Part shown: piece after piece, positions 14,985-23,328 of the stretch | How the letters are laid out: every line of letters begins with the position of its first letter | How positions within the stretch are numbered: the first letter of the stretch is position 1 | The notes under the pieces: generated by a model | The model's database searches: none | Seen by the model: only the letters and a program-made list of their open reading frames with translations | What the model was told of the DNA's origin: nothing | Program-made: the position numbers and the translations under genes | Assembly (NCBI GenBank): GCA_037190145.1 | Contig: JBBCJU010000007.1 | Span: 124,001 to 188,000, forward strand | Direction of reading: 5' to 3' | From: 55-13 sp037190145 | Lineage (GTDB): Bacteria; Armatimonadota; Fimbriimonadia; Fimbriimonadales; Fimbriimonadaceae | DNA: 64,000 nt

Positions 14985-17224
14985 TAGTGGCCTCCCTCAG
15001 CCCCAGGCAGTGCAGGTCCGCGCCCTGCCGGAACAGCCTGGTAACCCGACAAGCTTGTGTCAGGCACTTTCTTTAAGGCGTACCCCAAAGCTCCCAGAAG
15101 CACAACAACTCCCACCAACATTACCAATGCGTATTGCCTCACAAAACCGTTTTGCAGGAAGGCAAACCATTTGCCCAAGGTGCCAGCAACCCAACCTGCT
15201 CCGTTTACCAGACCGTCAACAACCTTTGAATCCGCTCCTTTCCAGAGGAAAATTCCTAAGTCGCGACCACCTTCTACGGATGCCGTCACCATTGTGTTGT
15301 CATATCCAAACTGATCTGCCGCAGCTCGTCTGAATGGGCTCCATTTGGCCAAATCCCAACCTTCTTTTGCAGGTAGCCCCTTCCAGTAGAACACAGCTCC
15401 TAAAACAATACCAATCAGCGCCGCCCCCAAACTCAGAGCAACGAGTGGGATTCCATGAGGATGCGCTTCCAATTGCAGGTGCTGAGTCCCAGGCGGGTAA
15501 AGCCAGTGCTCCAGAAGATGATTTTGGTTGAGAACCCAGCCACCGCCCACCGAGAGCACCGCCAACACAACAAGCGGGAACCACATACTTGGCGGAACTT
15601 CGTGAGGCTTATGAGTTTCATCCAACTCATGATGGTGCTCATGCTCATGAGGCATCGCCGCCATCTCCTCGTCGGTGTAAAAGAACCCATGCTTGTCAGG
15701 GCCGTGGTCTTCATGGTGAGCATGATGCTCGTGATGGCCATGATGATCATCATGATGCCCGTGGTCATCGTGGTGACCTTCTGCGTGGGCAGGGATCAGC
15801 TTCCACCTTTCCTGACCACTAAAGAAGGTCAAGAAGGTCATACGAGCCATATAGAACGCCGTTAACAACGCAACGCCAAGCCCAACCCAACCAACGATAT
15901 AGCTAAAGTTGATACCACCGATCATTGCGTGGTTATTTGCTAATGCATAACCAAGCACGCCTTCCTTTGACCAGAAGCCTGCCAGAGGCGGAACACCCGC
16001 GATGGCAAGGAAACCGATAAACATGGTGGCAAAAGTGATCTTCAGATACTTCGCCAGCTTTCCATAGTTCCGCATATCCTGGTTGTGAGCCATTGCATGA
16101 ATGACCGCACCCGAGCCAAGGAACAGGAGTGCCTTAAAGAACGCGTGGGTGGTCACGTGGAACATTCCAACCCAATAAGCACCCGCGCCGCATGCAATGA
16201 ACATGAAGCCAAGTTGAGAAACCGTTGAGTAAGCCAGAACCTTCTTGATGTCGGTTTGCCCAAAGGCAATCAAAGCCGCGAACAAAGCGGTAAAGGCTCC
16301 GACCACCGCAATGATGGCGCTTGCTACGGGAGATAGTTCAAAGATAACGTATAGCCGGTTCAACAAGAAGACGCCGGCGGTAACCATTGTCGCGGCGTGA
16401 ATCAAAGCCGAAACGGGTGTCGGACCCGCCATCGCGTCGGGAAGCCATAAATAAAGCGGGAACTGAGCTGACTTACCGCAAGCTCCTACAAACAGCAAGA
16501 GCGCGATCGCAGTTGTGATTCCAGGCATCCCCTTCAAGATGTCGCCAATCACAGGAAGGATCACATCGTAGCTTAAGAACCGACCATCAGCTGCCGGGAA
16601 CTTATCTGCGTTGGCTGCAACCACCACAAAGAGCAAGAACATGCCCAGTGTGAGACCCCAGTCTCCAATTCGGTTAACAATGAACGCCTTGTTGGCTGCT
16701 TTCGAGTTCGCAACGTCCTTGTACCAAAAGCCGATCAGCATGTAAGAGCAGACTCCCACACCTTCCCAGCCAATAAACAACATGACCAAGTTGTTCCCCA
16801 ATACAAGGATCAACATCGAGGCGACGAACAAGTTAAGGTAAGTAAAGAACCGGGAATAATCCTTCTCTTCCGCCATGTAACCGGTTGCATAAAGATGGAT
16901 TAGTGAACCAATACCGGTGATGATCAACGCCATCATCATGGTCAGGGGATCTACACGAAGCTCAAACGGAATATTTAGCCCCGCAATCTTGATCCAATCC
17001 CAACCATGCGAAACCACCGCCCTATTGGCGGGGTCCAGCTTCGCCAGATCGATCGTCAGCATCACTGAGATCACAAATGCCGCCGCCACAGGAGCAACCG
17101 CCAAGGCACCCACCAAGCGCTTTCCGCCGCCGTTGCCAATCAGTCGCTTACCCAGAAATGCCTGGATAAGAAACCCAACTATCGGCAACCCGACGACCAA
17201 CCAAATTAATCCAACGTTGTCCAT
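14984..17224 (-). CDS. nuoL: NADH-quinone oxidoreductase subunit L with a histidine-rich insertion
   Basis: A 746-residue proton-pumping subunit. The core motifs are present: FELRVDPLTMMM, FIGWEGVGVCSYMLIGFW (essential Glu of TM5), SAQFPLYLWLPDAMAGPTPVSALIHAATMVTAG, DIKKVLAYSTVSQLGFMF and PPLAGFWSKEG. Between about residues 478 and 540, after TM12, is a 63-residue loop with 23 histidines plus many Asp/Glu (encoded by 15603-15791), far more than a typical NuoL loop. The C-terminal lateral-helix region and the extra C-terminal membrane helix follow. The gene lies 9 bp after nuoK and adjoins nuoM. Confidence 0.96.
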   Translation of the reverse strand: MDNVGLIWLVVGLPIVGFLIQAFLGKRLIGNGGGKRLVGALAVAPVAAAFVISVMLTIDLAKLDPANRAVVSHGWDWIKIAGLNIPFELRVDPLTMMMALIITGIGSLIHLYATGYMAEEKDYSRFFTYLNLFVASMLILVLGNNLVMLFIGWEGVGVCSYMLIGFWYKDVANSKAANKAFIVNRIGDWGLTLGMFLLFVVVAANADKFPAADGRFLSYDVILPVIGDILKGMPGITTAIALLLFVGACGKSAQFPLYLWLPDAMAGPTPVSALIHAATMVTAGVFLLNRLYVIFELSPVASAIIAVVGAFTALFAALIAFGQTDIKKVLAYSTVSQLGFMFIACGAGAYWVGMFHVTTHAFFKALLFLGSGAVIHAMAHNQDMRNYGKLAKYLKITFATMFIGFLAIAGVPPLAGFWSKEGVLGYALANNHAMIGGINFSYIVGWVGLGVALLTAFYMARMTFLTFFSGQERWKLIPAHAEGHHDDHGHHDDHHGHHEHHAHHEDHGPDKHGFFYTDEEMAAMPHEHEHHHELDETHKPHEVPPSMWFPLVVLAVLSVGGGWVLNQNHLLEHWLYPPGTQHLQLEAHPHGIPLVALSLGAALIGIVLGAVFYWKGLPAKEGWDLAKWSPFRRAAADQFGYDNTMVTASVEGGRDLGIFLWKGADSKVVDGLVNGAGWVAGTLGKWFAFLQNGFVRQYALVMLVGVVVLLGALGYALKKVPDTSLSGYQAVPAGRGPALPGAEGGH

Positions 17225-17233
17225 GCTGAGTTC

Positions 17234-17581
17234 TTATCCGCGAAGCAAGTTCATTTCGTCGATATCCACGTCTTGCCGCAATCGGAAAATCGCCATGATG
17301 ATGCCAAGTCCAACTGCAACTTCCGCCGCAGCAACTGCCATCACAAAGATCACCATAACCTGTCCGGCCGTGCTGGCATCCGCAACAGGTGTTGCCCCTA
17401 CCGGCAGCTTGCTGGGCATATATTTCGCAAACGCCAAAAAGGTCAGATTCACGGCATTAAGCATTAGCTCAATGCACATAAAAATAACAATTGGGTTTCG
17501 GCGGATAATAACTCCCACCACCCCGGTACAAAAAAGAAATAATCCCAGCCCTAGATAGGCGACTAGCGGCACACCTTGCAT
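17234..17581 (-). CDS. nuoK: NADH-quinone oxidoreductase subunit K
   Basis: A 115-residue, three-helix membrane subunit. It has the invariant CIELMLNAVNLTF motif with the membrane Glu (about residue 37) and the second Glu in AAAEVAVGLGI (about residue 85), both of which form part of the E-channel proton path. The C-terminal DIDEMNLLRG tail matches the family ending. It overlaps the last base of nuoJ and is followed closely by nuoL, within the nuoH-N operon. Confidence 0.96.
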   Translation of the reverse strand: MQGVPLVAYLGLGLFLFCTGVVGVIIRRNPIVIFMCIELMLNAVNLTFLAFAKYMPSKLPVGATPVADASTAGQVMVIFVMAVAAAEVAVGLGIIMAIFRLRQDVDIDEMNLLRG

Positions 17582-18102
17582 TACAGTCTCCTCTTGGCTA
17601 ATAAGATTGAGCCAACAATTCCGACAAGCAACAGCACGCTTGCAATCTCGAAGGGATATAGATAGGTACTAAACAAACTGTAGCCAACCGTTTGAGGCGC
17701 GCCAAAACCTTCTGGAGCCTTTGGCTGATTCACCGAAGCCAAAGGAACAATGACCTGACTCCCAACCATTAGCAAGATCGCCAAACCCATGGCCCCGCCG
17801 ATGATAAATTTAGGATCCTTCTTTTCGATCACGGAACCCAGAGAGCCCAGATTTAGAAGCATGATGACGAACAGGAACAGAACCATGATCGCACCGGTGT
17901 AAACCACAATCTGGAGAATTCCGATCATCTCGGCACCAAGGCTGAAGTAAAGGAAAGCCAGCATAAAGAAGCTGACTACCAAGCACAAGGCCGACCGTAC
18001 GGCGTTATTGAAGACAACCACGCCCACTGCCGCCAGTGCCGCAACACCGCCGATCACCATAAACACGCCAAGATTTGGGGTTATCCACTCCGGCAAGTTC
18101 AT
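17581..18102 (-). CDS. nuoJ: NADH-quinone oxidoreductase subunit J
   Basis: A 173-residue membrane subunit with five hydrophobic segments. NNAVRSALCLVVSFFMLAFLYF near the N-terminus and MIGILQIVVYTGAIMVLFLFVIMLLNL (the TM3 pi-bulge helix involved in coupling) are the standard NuoJ blocks; the ending VGIVGSILLAKRRL is also typical. It starts with an ATGA-type overlap on nuoH (18099-18102) and its last base overlaps nuoK. The order H-J without an intervening nuoI is notable. Confidence 0.94.
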   Translation of the reverse strand: MNLPEWITPNLGVFMVIGGVAALAAVGVVVFNNAVRSALCLVVSFFMLAFLYFSLGAEMIGILQIVVYTGAIMVLFLFVIMLLNLGSLGSVIEKKDPKFIIGGAMGLAILLMVGSQVIVPLASVNQPKAPEGFGAPQTVGYSLFSTYLYPFEIASVLLLVGIVGSILLAKRRL

Positions 18103-19448
18103 CCTAACGCCACCTCATTTGGCTGATTGGGATCCACCATAGAAATTCTTCGAGATTCAAGATGCGGCTTCGCCGTAGTCTTCCTCAGCTTTCGCAACAA
18201 TAAGTAGACCAGCACGCCAGCTACAGCCCATAGAGCAGCCCCTGCCGCCCAGCCCATCGTCGCCGACTGACCTTCCTCAACGAGTCGAACAACCAGCAAC
18301 CACACGGCGACGAGAATAAAGTTCACTACAGCCATTGGCAACAGCGTCTTCCACCCCAACGACATCAGTTGATCGTAGCGCAAGCGTGGGAGCGTAGCCC
18401 GAATCCAGATAAACAACGTGAAGAATGTCGCCATCTTGCCCATAAAGATGAGCGGAGCCAGCCAGTAGTTGGCTCGTGCAAAGAAGTCGGCAATTCCGGC
18501 AAAGAACGGGAACGAGCTCGTCTGAGCGATGTAATCCCAGTTGAATGGCAGCGCGTTCCAGCCGCCGAAGAAGACTGTGGAAAACACACCTGCGAACACA
18601 AACATCGCTGCGTATTCACCCATGAAGAAAACGGCAAACTTCATGGAGCTGTACTCCGTGTGATAACCCGCAATCAGCTCGTTCTCAGCTTCCGGAAGGT
18701 CAAAGGGAGCTCGGTTTGTCTCCGCGACCATACAGATCAGGAAGACAATCATAGCAACGAAGCCAAACGGAGTCAGTACATACCAGTTCTGGAGCCAGGG
18801 AATATTGCCAAGCCAGAACGGAGCTTCTTGCGCCCTCACCATGTCCGTCATTCTCAGCGAGCCCGTCGCGAGAACAATACAGGCCAAGGACATCGCCATC
18901 CCAAGCTCATAGCTAATGAGCTGAGCCGATGCGCGCAAGCCACCCATCAGCGAATACTTGTTGTTTCCAGCGTAACCCGCCAACACAACTCCGTACACGC
19001 CCAAACTGGAAATGGCGAGCATATAAAGAACACCGATATTTACATCGGCTACAGGTGTAATGCTGGGCCATGGAGCAAGCGGTAGCGTTCCACCCACCGC
19101 GAACGCGGGGAATAAGGCGACACCCGGCGCGATGAAGTAAATAAAACGATCCACCGCACTCGGCGTCACATCTTCCTTAAAGAAGAGCTTTACGCCATCC
19201 GCAATCGGTTGCAATAGACCAAACAAGCGAGTCTTCTTGCCCCGAAGCATTGGCGGCACGAATTTACTGGTCTTAGACCAGGTGATCGTCGCCACGCGGT
19301 TAGGACCAATTCGGTCCTGCATCCAGCTGAGCAGCCGCCGCTCCCACCAAATAAGCATGGGAACTATCAGCAGGATCGGGACAACCAGGATAAGAACCCG
19401 AATAAGTGCCTGCAGGGCGGGGTGAAGGTCTAAAAACCATTGCGCCAT
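18099..19448 (-). CDS. nuoH: NADH-quinone oxidoreductase subunit H
   Basis: The quinone-chamber membrane subunit of complex I, 449 residues. It has WWERRLLSWMQDRIGPNRV at the start, LLQPIADGVKLFFKED (amphipathic quinone-site helix), ISYELGMAMSLA, ETNRAPFDLPEAENELIAGYHTEYSSMKFAVFFMGEY and ATLPRLRYDQLMSLGWK. The C-terminus is extended by about 60 residues (a membrane helix and a basic tail LLRKLRKTTAK) beyond the usual ending. The ATG at 19448 follows GGGAA by 8 bases; the longer frame starts with TTG. It is the first gene after the nuoG terminator and probably begins the nuoHJKLM-X-N transcript. Confidence 0.96.
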   Translation of the reverse strand: MAQWFLDLHPALQALIRVLILVVPILLIVPMLIWWERRLLSWMQDRIGPNRVATITWSKTSKFVPPMLRGKKTRLFGLLQPIADGVKLFFKEDVTPSAVDRFIYFIAPGVALFPAFAVGGTLPLAPWPSITPVADVNIGVLYMLAISSLGVYGVVLAGYAGNNKYSLMGGLRASAQLISYELGMAMSLACIVLATGSLRMTDMVRAQEAPFWLGNIPWLQNWYVLTPFGFVAMIVFLICMVAETNRAPFDLPEAENELIAGYHTEYSSMKFAVFFMGEYAAMFVFAGVFSTVFFGGWNALPFNWDYIAQTSSFPFFAGIADFFARANYWLAPLIFMGKMATFFTLFIWIRATLPRLRYDQLMSLGWKTLLPMAVVNFILVAVWLLVVRLVEEGQSATMGWAAGAALWAVAGVLVYLLLRKLRKTTAKPHLESRRISMVDPNQPNEVALG

Positions 19449-19560
19449 GAATTCGGTTCCCAATTTACCAGGCTAGGGCCCCTTTTCGCTTCCAGATGAT
19501 GGCGATTAGACAGATTTGACGATTCCCTCTGGGCCTTGACAAGGCAGATTCCGCTCGTAC

Positions 19561-19604
19561 TCAAAAACAAAAAGCTGGTAACTCTTCACCGAGTTACCAG
19601 CTTT
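19561..19604 (-). terminator. Strong Rho-independent terminator after nuoG
   Basis: A perfect 13-bp stem (19572-19584 with 19591-19603, 6-base loop) is followed on the minus strand by TTTTTGTTTTTGA. It is 25 bp beyond the nuoG stop and therefore separates nuoG from nuoH. A small palindrome, GCCTTGACAAGGC (19533-19545), lies between this terminator and nuoH and could be an operator for the nuoH promoter. Confidence 0.93.
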
Positions 19605-19628
19605 CCACCACCAGACAAGGACGACTTT

Positions 19629-21668
19629 CTACCTGAGCAACGCACCTTCTGCAGGGAGAGCCGCGTAGCGCGCTCCCGCGAATTCTGGATGTTTCTCTGC
19701 AATTTCGTCCATAACCTCGCCGGGATTAAACTTCGGCGTCGAAGGCTTGAGTCGGACGTAAATTTCTGAGAAAATTCTCCAGGCCGGCTTAGACTCACCC
19801 AACGGCTGCAAAATGGGAGCAATCCGCTGGACGCGCTCTTCACAGTTTGTGTAGGTGCCGTCTTGCTCTGCAGGAGCCGTCTGAGGAAGCACTACACTCG
19901 CATAGTGCATGGCCTCGCTCTCTGCGATGCCTTGGAACGCCAGGAAATCAACATTTTCAAGCGCCCGCTCTACCAACTCTCGGTCGTGATAGAGGGTGAA
20001 TGGGTCCGCGTTGACTAACCAAAGCGCCTTAATAGTGCCGTTAGCCGCACCCTCCAAAATCTCCTTGGTACTGAGTCCCTTCGGACTACCAATGCGCAAA
20101 CTTCCCGCAGAGTTCACCTGTCGGCCAAAGCTATTGAATTTGCCGCCCGATTCCTTTGCTAGGGCCCGCAGGCTTTGGATAGCCTCCACGCTTCCGTCTT
20201 GGTTATAGAAAGTCTTCGTGGTCACAATCGCCGCACCCTTCACCACAGCTACAGCCTTCTGCAATGCATCAGCGGAAACCCCGGTTTCCTGAGCCACCTG
20301 CTCAACTCGAACACTGCCATCCCCAGCAACGAGTCCTCGTAAACCCTTAGCAAGAGCAGCTTCCGCGCCTTCTTTGTAACGCAGGACAACTGAGGCGAAA
20401 ACATCCGCATCAGTGGGCTTGTGATGCGCCACTACAATGCTGGCATTATTTCTGAACCAAGCCTTGCGAACTCTTAAGAATAAAGTTCCAATCTCTTCAG
20501 CCAGTGAAGTCCCAAAGAGAAGAATCTTCGGTTCGTCTTCTAATGACTCAATGCTGTTTTCAACGAGTGGACCATCCGCCACCAAATGCTTCTCAAATCG
20601 ATGATCCACATTCTTTGTCTTGAACAGGTCCGAAGCCAGTCGATGCAGCATAAAGACATCCTCATTGGAGTTAGATGCTCCCCCAAGGATCGCAACTTGG
20701 TCGCCACCCTGCGAAAAGGCCCGAATTACATCCGAATAGGCTCTTGCCCATTGAGTGGCAACAAGCTGGTCACCTTCGCGGACCAGTGGCTTCGATAGTC
20801 GGGTTGCGGAATTGTAGAAATCGTGGCCAAACTTGCCTCGGTCGCAAGTCCATTCCTCATTTACCGCTTCATTGGTTCGACCATTGATTCGAACCAGCTT
20901 ATTCAGGCGGTGATCAAACCAAACGTTGCATCCACCGCTACAAACCGTACATACCGCAGGCTTTGTCTCCAAGTCCCACGGACGGGCGCGGAATCGATAC
21001 TTGGACGAAGTGAGCGCACCCACCGGGCAAATCTCAATAACGTTCCCAGAGAACTTAGATTCGAACTGCCGCAGGTCAAAGGTGGAGGGTTGCATATTCG
21101 CTCCACGGAACCGGAAGGCAAGCTGAGCATCTCCCGAAATCTCCTCTGTAAAGCGGACACAGCGACCACATTGAATACATCGCTCTAGGTCAAGAGTGAC
21201 GTACTTGCTCAACGGGAATGCCTTGGGAGCGTGACGCTTGATCTCCACGTATCGGCTGGTGGAGGGACCGTAAAACAACGTATTGTTCTGCAGAGGGCAC
21301 TCACCACCCCGGTCGCAGATTGGGCAGTCCAGAGGATGGTTAATCAGAAGGAACTCAAGAACGCCCTTTCGATCGCGATGAACCATCTCAGAATCGGTGT
21401 AAATCGCCATCCCTTCGCTTGCAGGCAAGGTGCAAGCCGCCTGAGGTTTTGGCATCTTTCGAATCGTGCCATCCGGCTGCTTAAAGCCAACCTCAATGAT
21501 GCACATTCGGCACATTCCCACCGGCTTCATCCGTGGGTGGTAGCAGAATATCGGAATCTCTAGTCCGAGACGCTTGACCGATTCAACGATCAACTCGCCT
21601 TTAGGTACAGCGATCTCGATGTCGTTGATAGTGATATTTACGGTTTCTACTTGAACTGCCGCTGCCAT
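19629..21668 (-). CDS. nuoG: NADH-quinone oxidoreductase subunit G
   Basis: A 679-residue Fe-S subunit of the complex I peripheral arm. In order: a 2Fe-2S ferredoxin domain (CYHPRMKPVGMCRMC plus a later Cys), the His-Cys3 4Fe-4S site (HPLDCPICDRGGEC), a CIQCGRC...CPVGAL cluster, the N7-type site VCTVCSGGC with its distant Cys in WTCDRGKFG, then a molybdopterin-oxidoreductase-like domain that lacks a cofactor in complex I. The ATG at 21668 has AAGGA six bases upstream; a longer frame reaches 21725. It is transcribed separately from nuoH-N because of the terminator at 19572. nuoA-F and nuoI are not in the window. Confidence 0.96.
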   Translation of the reverse strand: MAAAVQVETVNITINDIEIAVPKGELIVESVKRLGLEIPIFCYHPRMKPVGMCRMCIIEVGFKQPDGTIRKMPKPQAACTLPASEGMAIYTDSEMVHRDRKGVLEFLLINHPLDCPICDRGGECPLQNNTLFYGPSTSRYVEIKRHAPKAFPLSKYVTLDLERCIQCGRCVRFTEEISGDAQLAFRFRGANMQPSTFDLRQFESKFSGNVIEICPVGALTSSKYRFRARPWDLETKPAVCTVCSGGCNVWFDHRLNKLVRINGRTNEAVNEEWTCDRGKFGHDFYNSATRLSKPLVREGDQLVATQWARAYSDVIRAFSQGGDQVAILGGASNSNEDVFMLHRLASDLFKTKNVDHRFEKHLVADGPLVENSIESLEDEPKILLFGTSLAEEIGTLFLRVRKAWFRNNASIVVAHHKPTDADVFASVVLRYKEGAEAALAKGLRGLVAGDGSVRVEQVAQETGVSADALQKAVAVVKGAAIVTTKTFYNQDGSVEAIQSLRALAKESGGKFNSFGRQVNSAGSLRIGSPKGLSTKEILEGAANGTIKALWLVNADPFTLYHDRELVERALENVDFLAFQGIAESEAMHYASVVLPQTAPAEQDGTYTNCEERVQRIAPILQPLGESKPAWRIFSEIYVRLKPSTPKFNPGEVMDEIAEKHPEFAGARYAALPAEGALLR

Positions 21669-21746
21669 TCGTGATCCTTGGGAAGATTCTAAGGGAATCA
21701 TCGGGAGTCTACCCAGCGAGTTCACCGTGATGTTGGCAGGTTCACT

Positions 21747-22424
21747 CTAAGTGTCCATAGAAACGTCTTCCCAATCGGTCTCATACAGCAGCCATTCCAA
21801 AGCCCATCGCCGATGAAAAATCACCGCAGGATGCAAATCTCCGGGCTGGGAGAGTTCTTTTATCTGAGCCTCGTTCGTCGCCCAGTTGAGGCAGTAATAC
21901 AAATCGAGCTGCTCGAAGATCTCATGAACTGGCCGAAGACGAGACTTCATTCGCATGTTATCGGAAGGCTGCTTGCTCAATGGGTTTGGAAAAAGCTGAA
22001 CGAGATCCTCTTCACACTCGTTCTGCATATCCAATCTCTTCACATAGCCTAACGACCAAGCCAACACATAAAGGGACTCCACCCGACTCTGGAGAATTTC
22101 AATCGCTTCATCATTTCCGGCTAGAAACGCGGACTCTTTTGCACTGAGTGACGAATCAAATCCTTCTTGCCTTAACCACTCAAGCCCCGCCTGTCGATCC
22201 AAACCGAAAGCGCAGGCGGATGCTATGAACACACACGCCATCCGGGGAAAGACCACTTCCTCCGTCCTTAAAATGGCTTCATTCAGCTTGGGCAAGTTAC
22301 GATTGATCGGATACCCAAGCTTCTCCGCTACTAAAAGCGACTTTTCCCGAACATTCCACTCATCAATCTGCTGGATGTCTGAAGGCACGGATGGCCGCCT
22401 AAATCGGCTCCAGAAAGAACTCAT
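21747..22424 (-). CDS. DUF4272 protein
   Basis: A 225-residue soluble protein with the layout of DUF4272: LRTEEVVFPRMACVFIASACAFG early, an ExxFL segment, a central YVLAWSLGYVKRL block, a LDLYYCLNWA helix with acidic/aromatic residues and the family ending RRWALEWLLYETDWEDVSMDT. The molecular role of DUF4272 is not known. The ATG at 22424 is preferred because it overlaps the stop of the PhyH-like gene by ATGA, so the two are one operon. I see no cofactor-binding motif. Confidence 0.75.
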   Translation of the reverse strand: MSSFWSRFRRPSVPSDIQQIDEWNVREKSLLVAEKLGYPINRNLPKLNEAILRTEEVVFPRMACVFIASACAFGLDRQAGLEWLRQEGFDSSLSAKESAFLAGNDEAIEILQSRVESLYVLAWSLGYVKRLDMQNECEEDLVQLFPNPLSKQPSDNMRMKSRLRPVHEIFEQLDLYYCLNWATNEAQIKELSQPGDLHPAVIFHRRWALEWLLYETDWEDVSMDT

Positions 22425-23128
22425 TGATTTCCCATATTCGAATCCAAATACCAACGAAGTGGAGATGGCAATTCCACTCCAGCGTACTCCAGATGCAGAA
22501 CTCTACGATGCGCTGGATTCGAAGAGGGTGATGACGCATGAAGGATCAACGGCCGCATCACAAGCGCAGACCCTGCTTTACCGACGCAAGCAACCTCTTC
22601 CCCCTCCCATTTACTGACCATCGTCTCTGAAATCCTTCCATGGAGATGAGAGCCTGGTTTCACTCGGACCGGGCCATTTTCCACCCCACAAGAATCTAGA
22701 TGAATCCGAACCGTTACCATGTTCTCAAGAATCTCCGCTGGAGGCTGAACGTGCGTGACTCCGTCCTTTTGACTCCAAGGACCATAACCCTCAAATTCGA
22801 CTTTTTCTGCTACCGCAATGGTCAGATCTTGATGCCAGGGAACGGACCAATTCGCGCCCGGTACTTTGTCAAAAAAGATGGCCCGAACCAACCTAGCGGC
22901 TGGCCCAAGCACCGCATGCGCGACTTCATAGGCCATGGAACTTGAGGCCAATCGAGAAACCTTTGGCGATACGTGGACATTGCGGAGGGAGTGCGCTTGA
23001 ATGCCTGAACGCAGCTGCTCCAACTCATGAATCATATCTAATCGATCAGCTTCTGGAAGCAAATCCTCTTGGACAAAAAATCCATCCTTCCCGAAGCTTT
23101 CAGGAATAAAAACCGTGCGTTCCACCAC
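22421..23128 (-). CDS. Phytanoyl-CoA dioxygenase family (PhyH) protein
   Basis: A 235-residue Fe(II)/2-oxoglutarate-dependent oxygenase. The iron ligands are visible as HxD in PWHQDLT (about residue 98-100) and the distal His in RPLILHASSP (about residue 200), followed by the 2-oxoglutarate-binding Arg in AHRRVLHLEY. PVRVKPGSHLHGR in between is also typical. Substrate unknown; relatives hydroxylate lipids or small secondary metabolites. Starts with GTG (23128 or 23125). The upstream 160 bp carries an array of AGAACCTAA-like half sites. Confidence 0.85.
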   Translation of the reverse strand: MVERTVFIPESFGKDGFFVQEDLLPEADRLDMIHELEQLRSGIQAHSLRNVHVSPKVSRLASSSMAYEVAHAVLGPAARLVRAIFFDKVPGANWSVPWHQDLTIAVAEKVEFEGYGPWSQKDGVTHVQPPAEILENMVTVRIHLDSCGVENGPVRVKPGSHLHGRISETMVSKWEGEEVACVGKAGSALVMRPLILHASSPSSNPAHRRVLHLEYAGVELPSPLRWYLDSNMGNQ

Positions 23129-23156
23129 AGAGTGATTTTACGCGGCAATGTCTGTC

Positions 23157-23277
23157 TTAGGTTCTTGAGATACCGGCAGGCATCCTTTGCCAAAGATAGG
23201 TTCTCCAGAACCTGAGCACATTTGCCATAGAACCTAACCAAGTGACCGCAGATGGACGTGGGATCAAAGGAACCTAA
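23157..23277. promoter_or_regulatory. Array of AGAACCTAA / TTAGGTTCT motifs upstream of the PhyH-DUF4272 operon
   Basis: Five copies of a (T)TAGGTTCT motif or its complement occur at 23157, 23197, 23207, 23229 and 23269. Two of them form the palindrome GGTTCTCCAGAACC at 23199-23212. The outer pairs are each spaced 40 bp, about four helical turns. The position, upstream of the GTG at 23128, fits operator sites, but no regulator is identified. Confidence 0.4.
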
Positions 23278-23310
23278 AAACAAGAAAGCCCTCGACTATG
23301 CGAGGGCTTT
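23277..23310 (-). terminator. Terminator after the WD40 gene
   Basis: AAAGCCCTCG and CGAGGGCTTT (10-bp perfect stem, 6-base loop, 23285-23294 with 23301-23310) lie 18 bp downstream of the minus-strand WD40 gene, followed on that strand by a T-rich run CTTGTTTTTA. Typical Rho-independent terminator. Confidence 0.88.
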
Positions 23311-23328
23311 GAGGAACAGATCGCTACG

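Noticed and set aside
16917..17558. 213-aa plus-strand reading frame opposite nuoL and nuoK
   Set aside because: It spans two real genes on the other strand, and its Ile/Thr/Pro composition is the mirror of membrane-gene codons.
18369..19085. 238-aa plus-strand reading frame opposite nuoH
   Set aside because: It is antisense to a well-supported conserved membrane gene, has no recognisable motif and its composition mirrors nuoH codons.
20823..21188. 121-aa plus-strand reading frame opposite nuoG
   Set aside because: Shadow frame; nuoG cysteine motifs are on the other strand and nothing supports this one.
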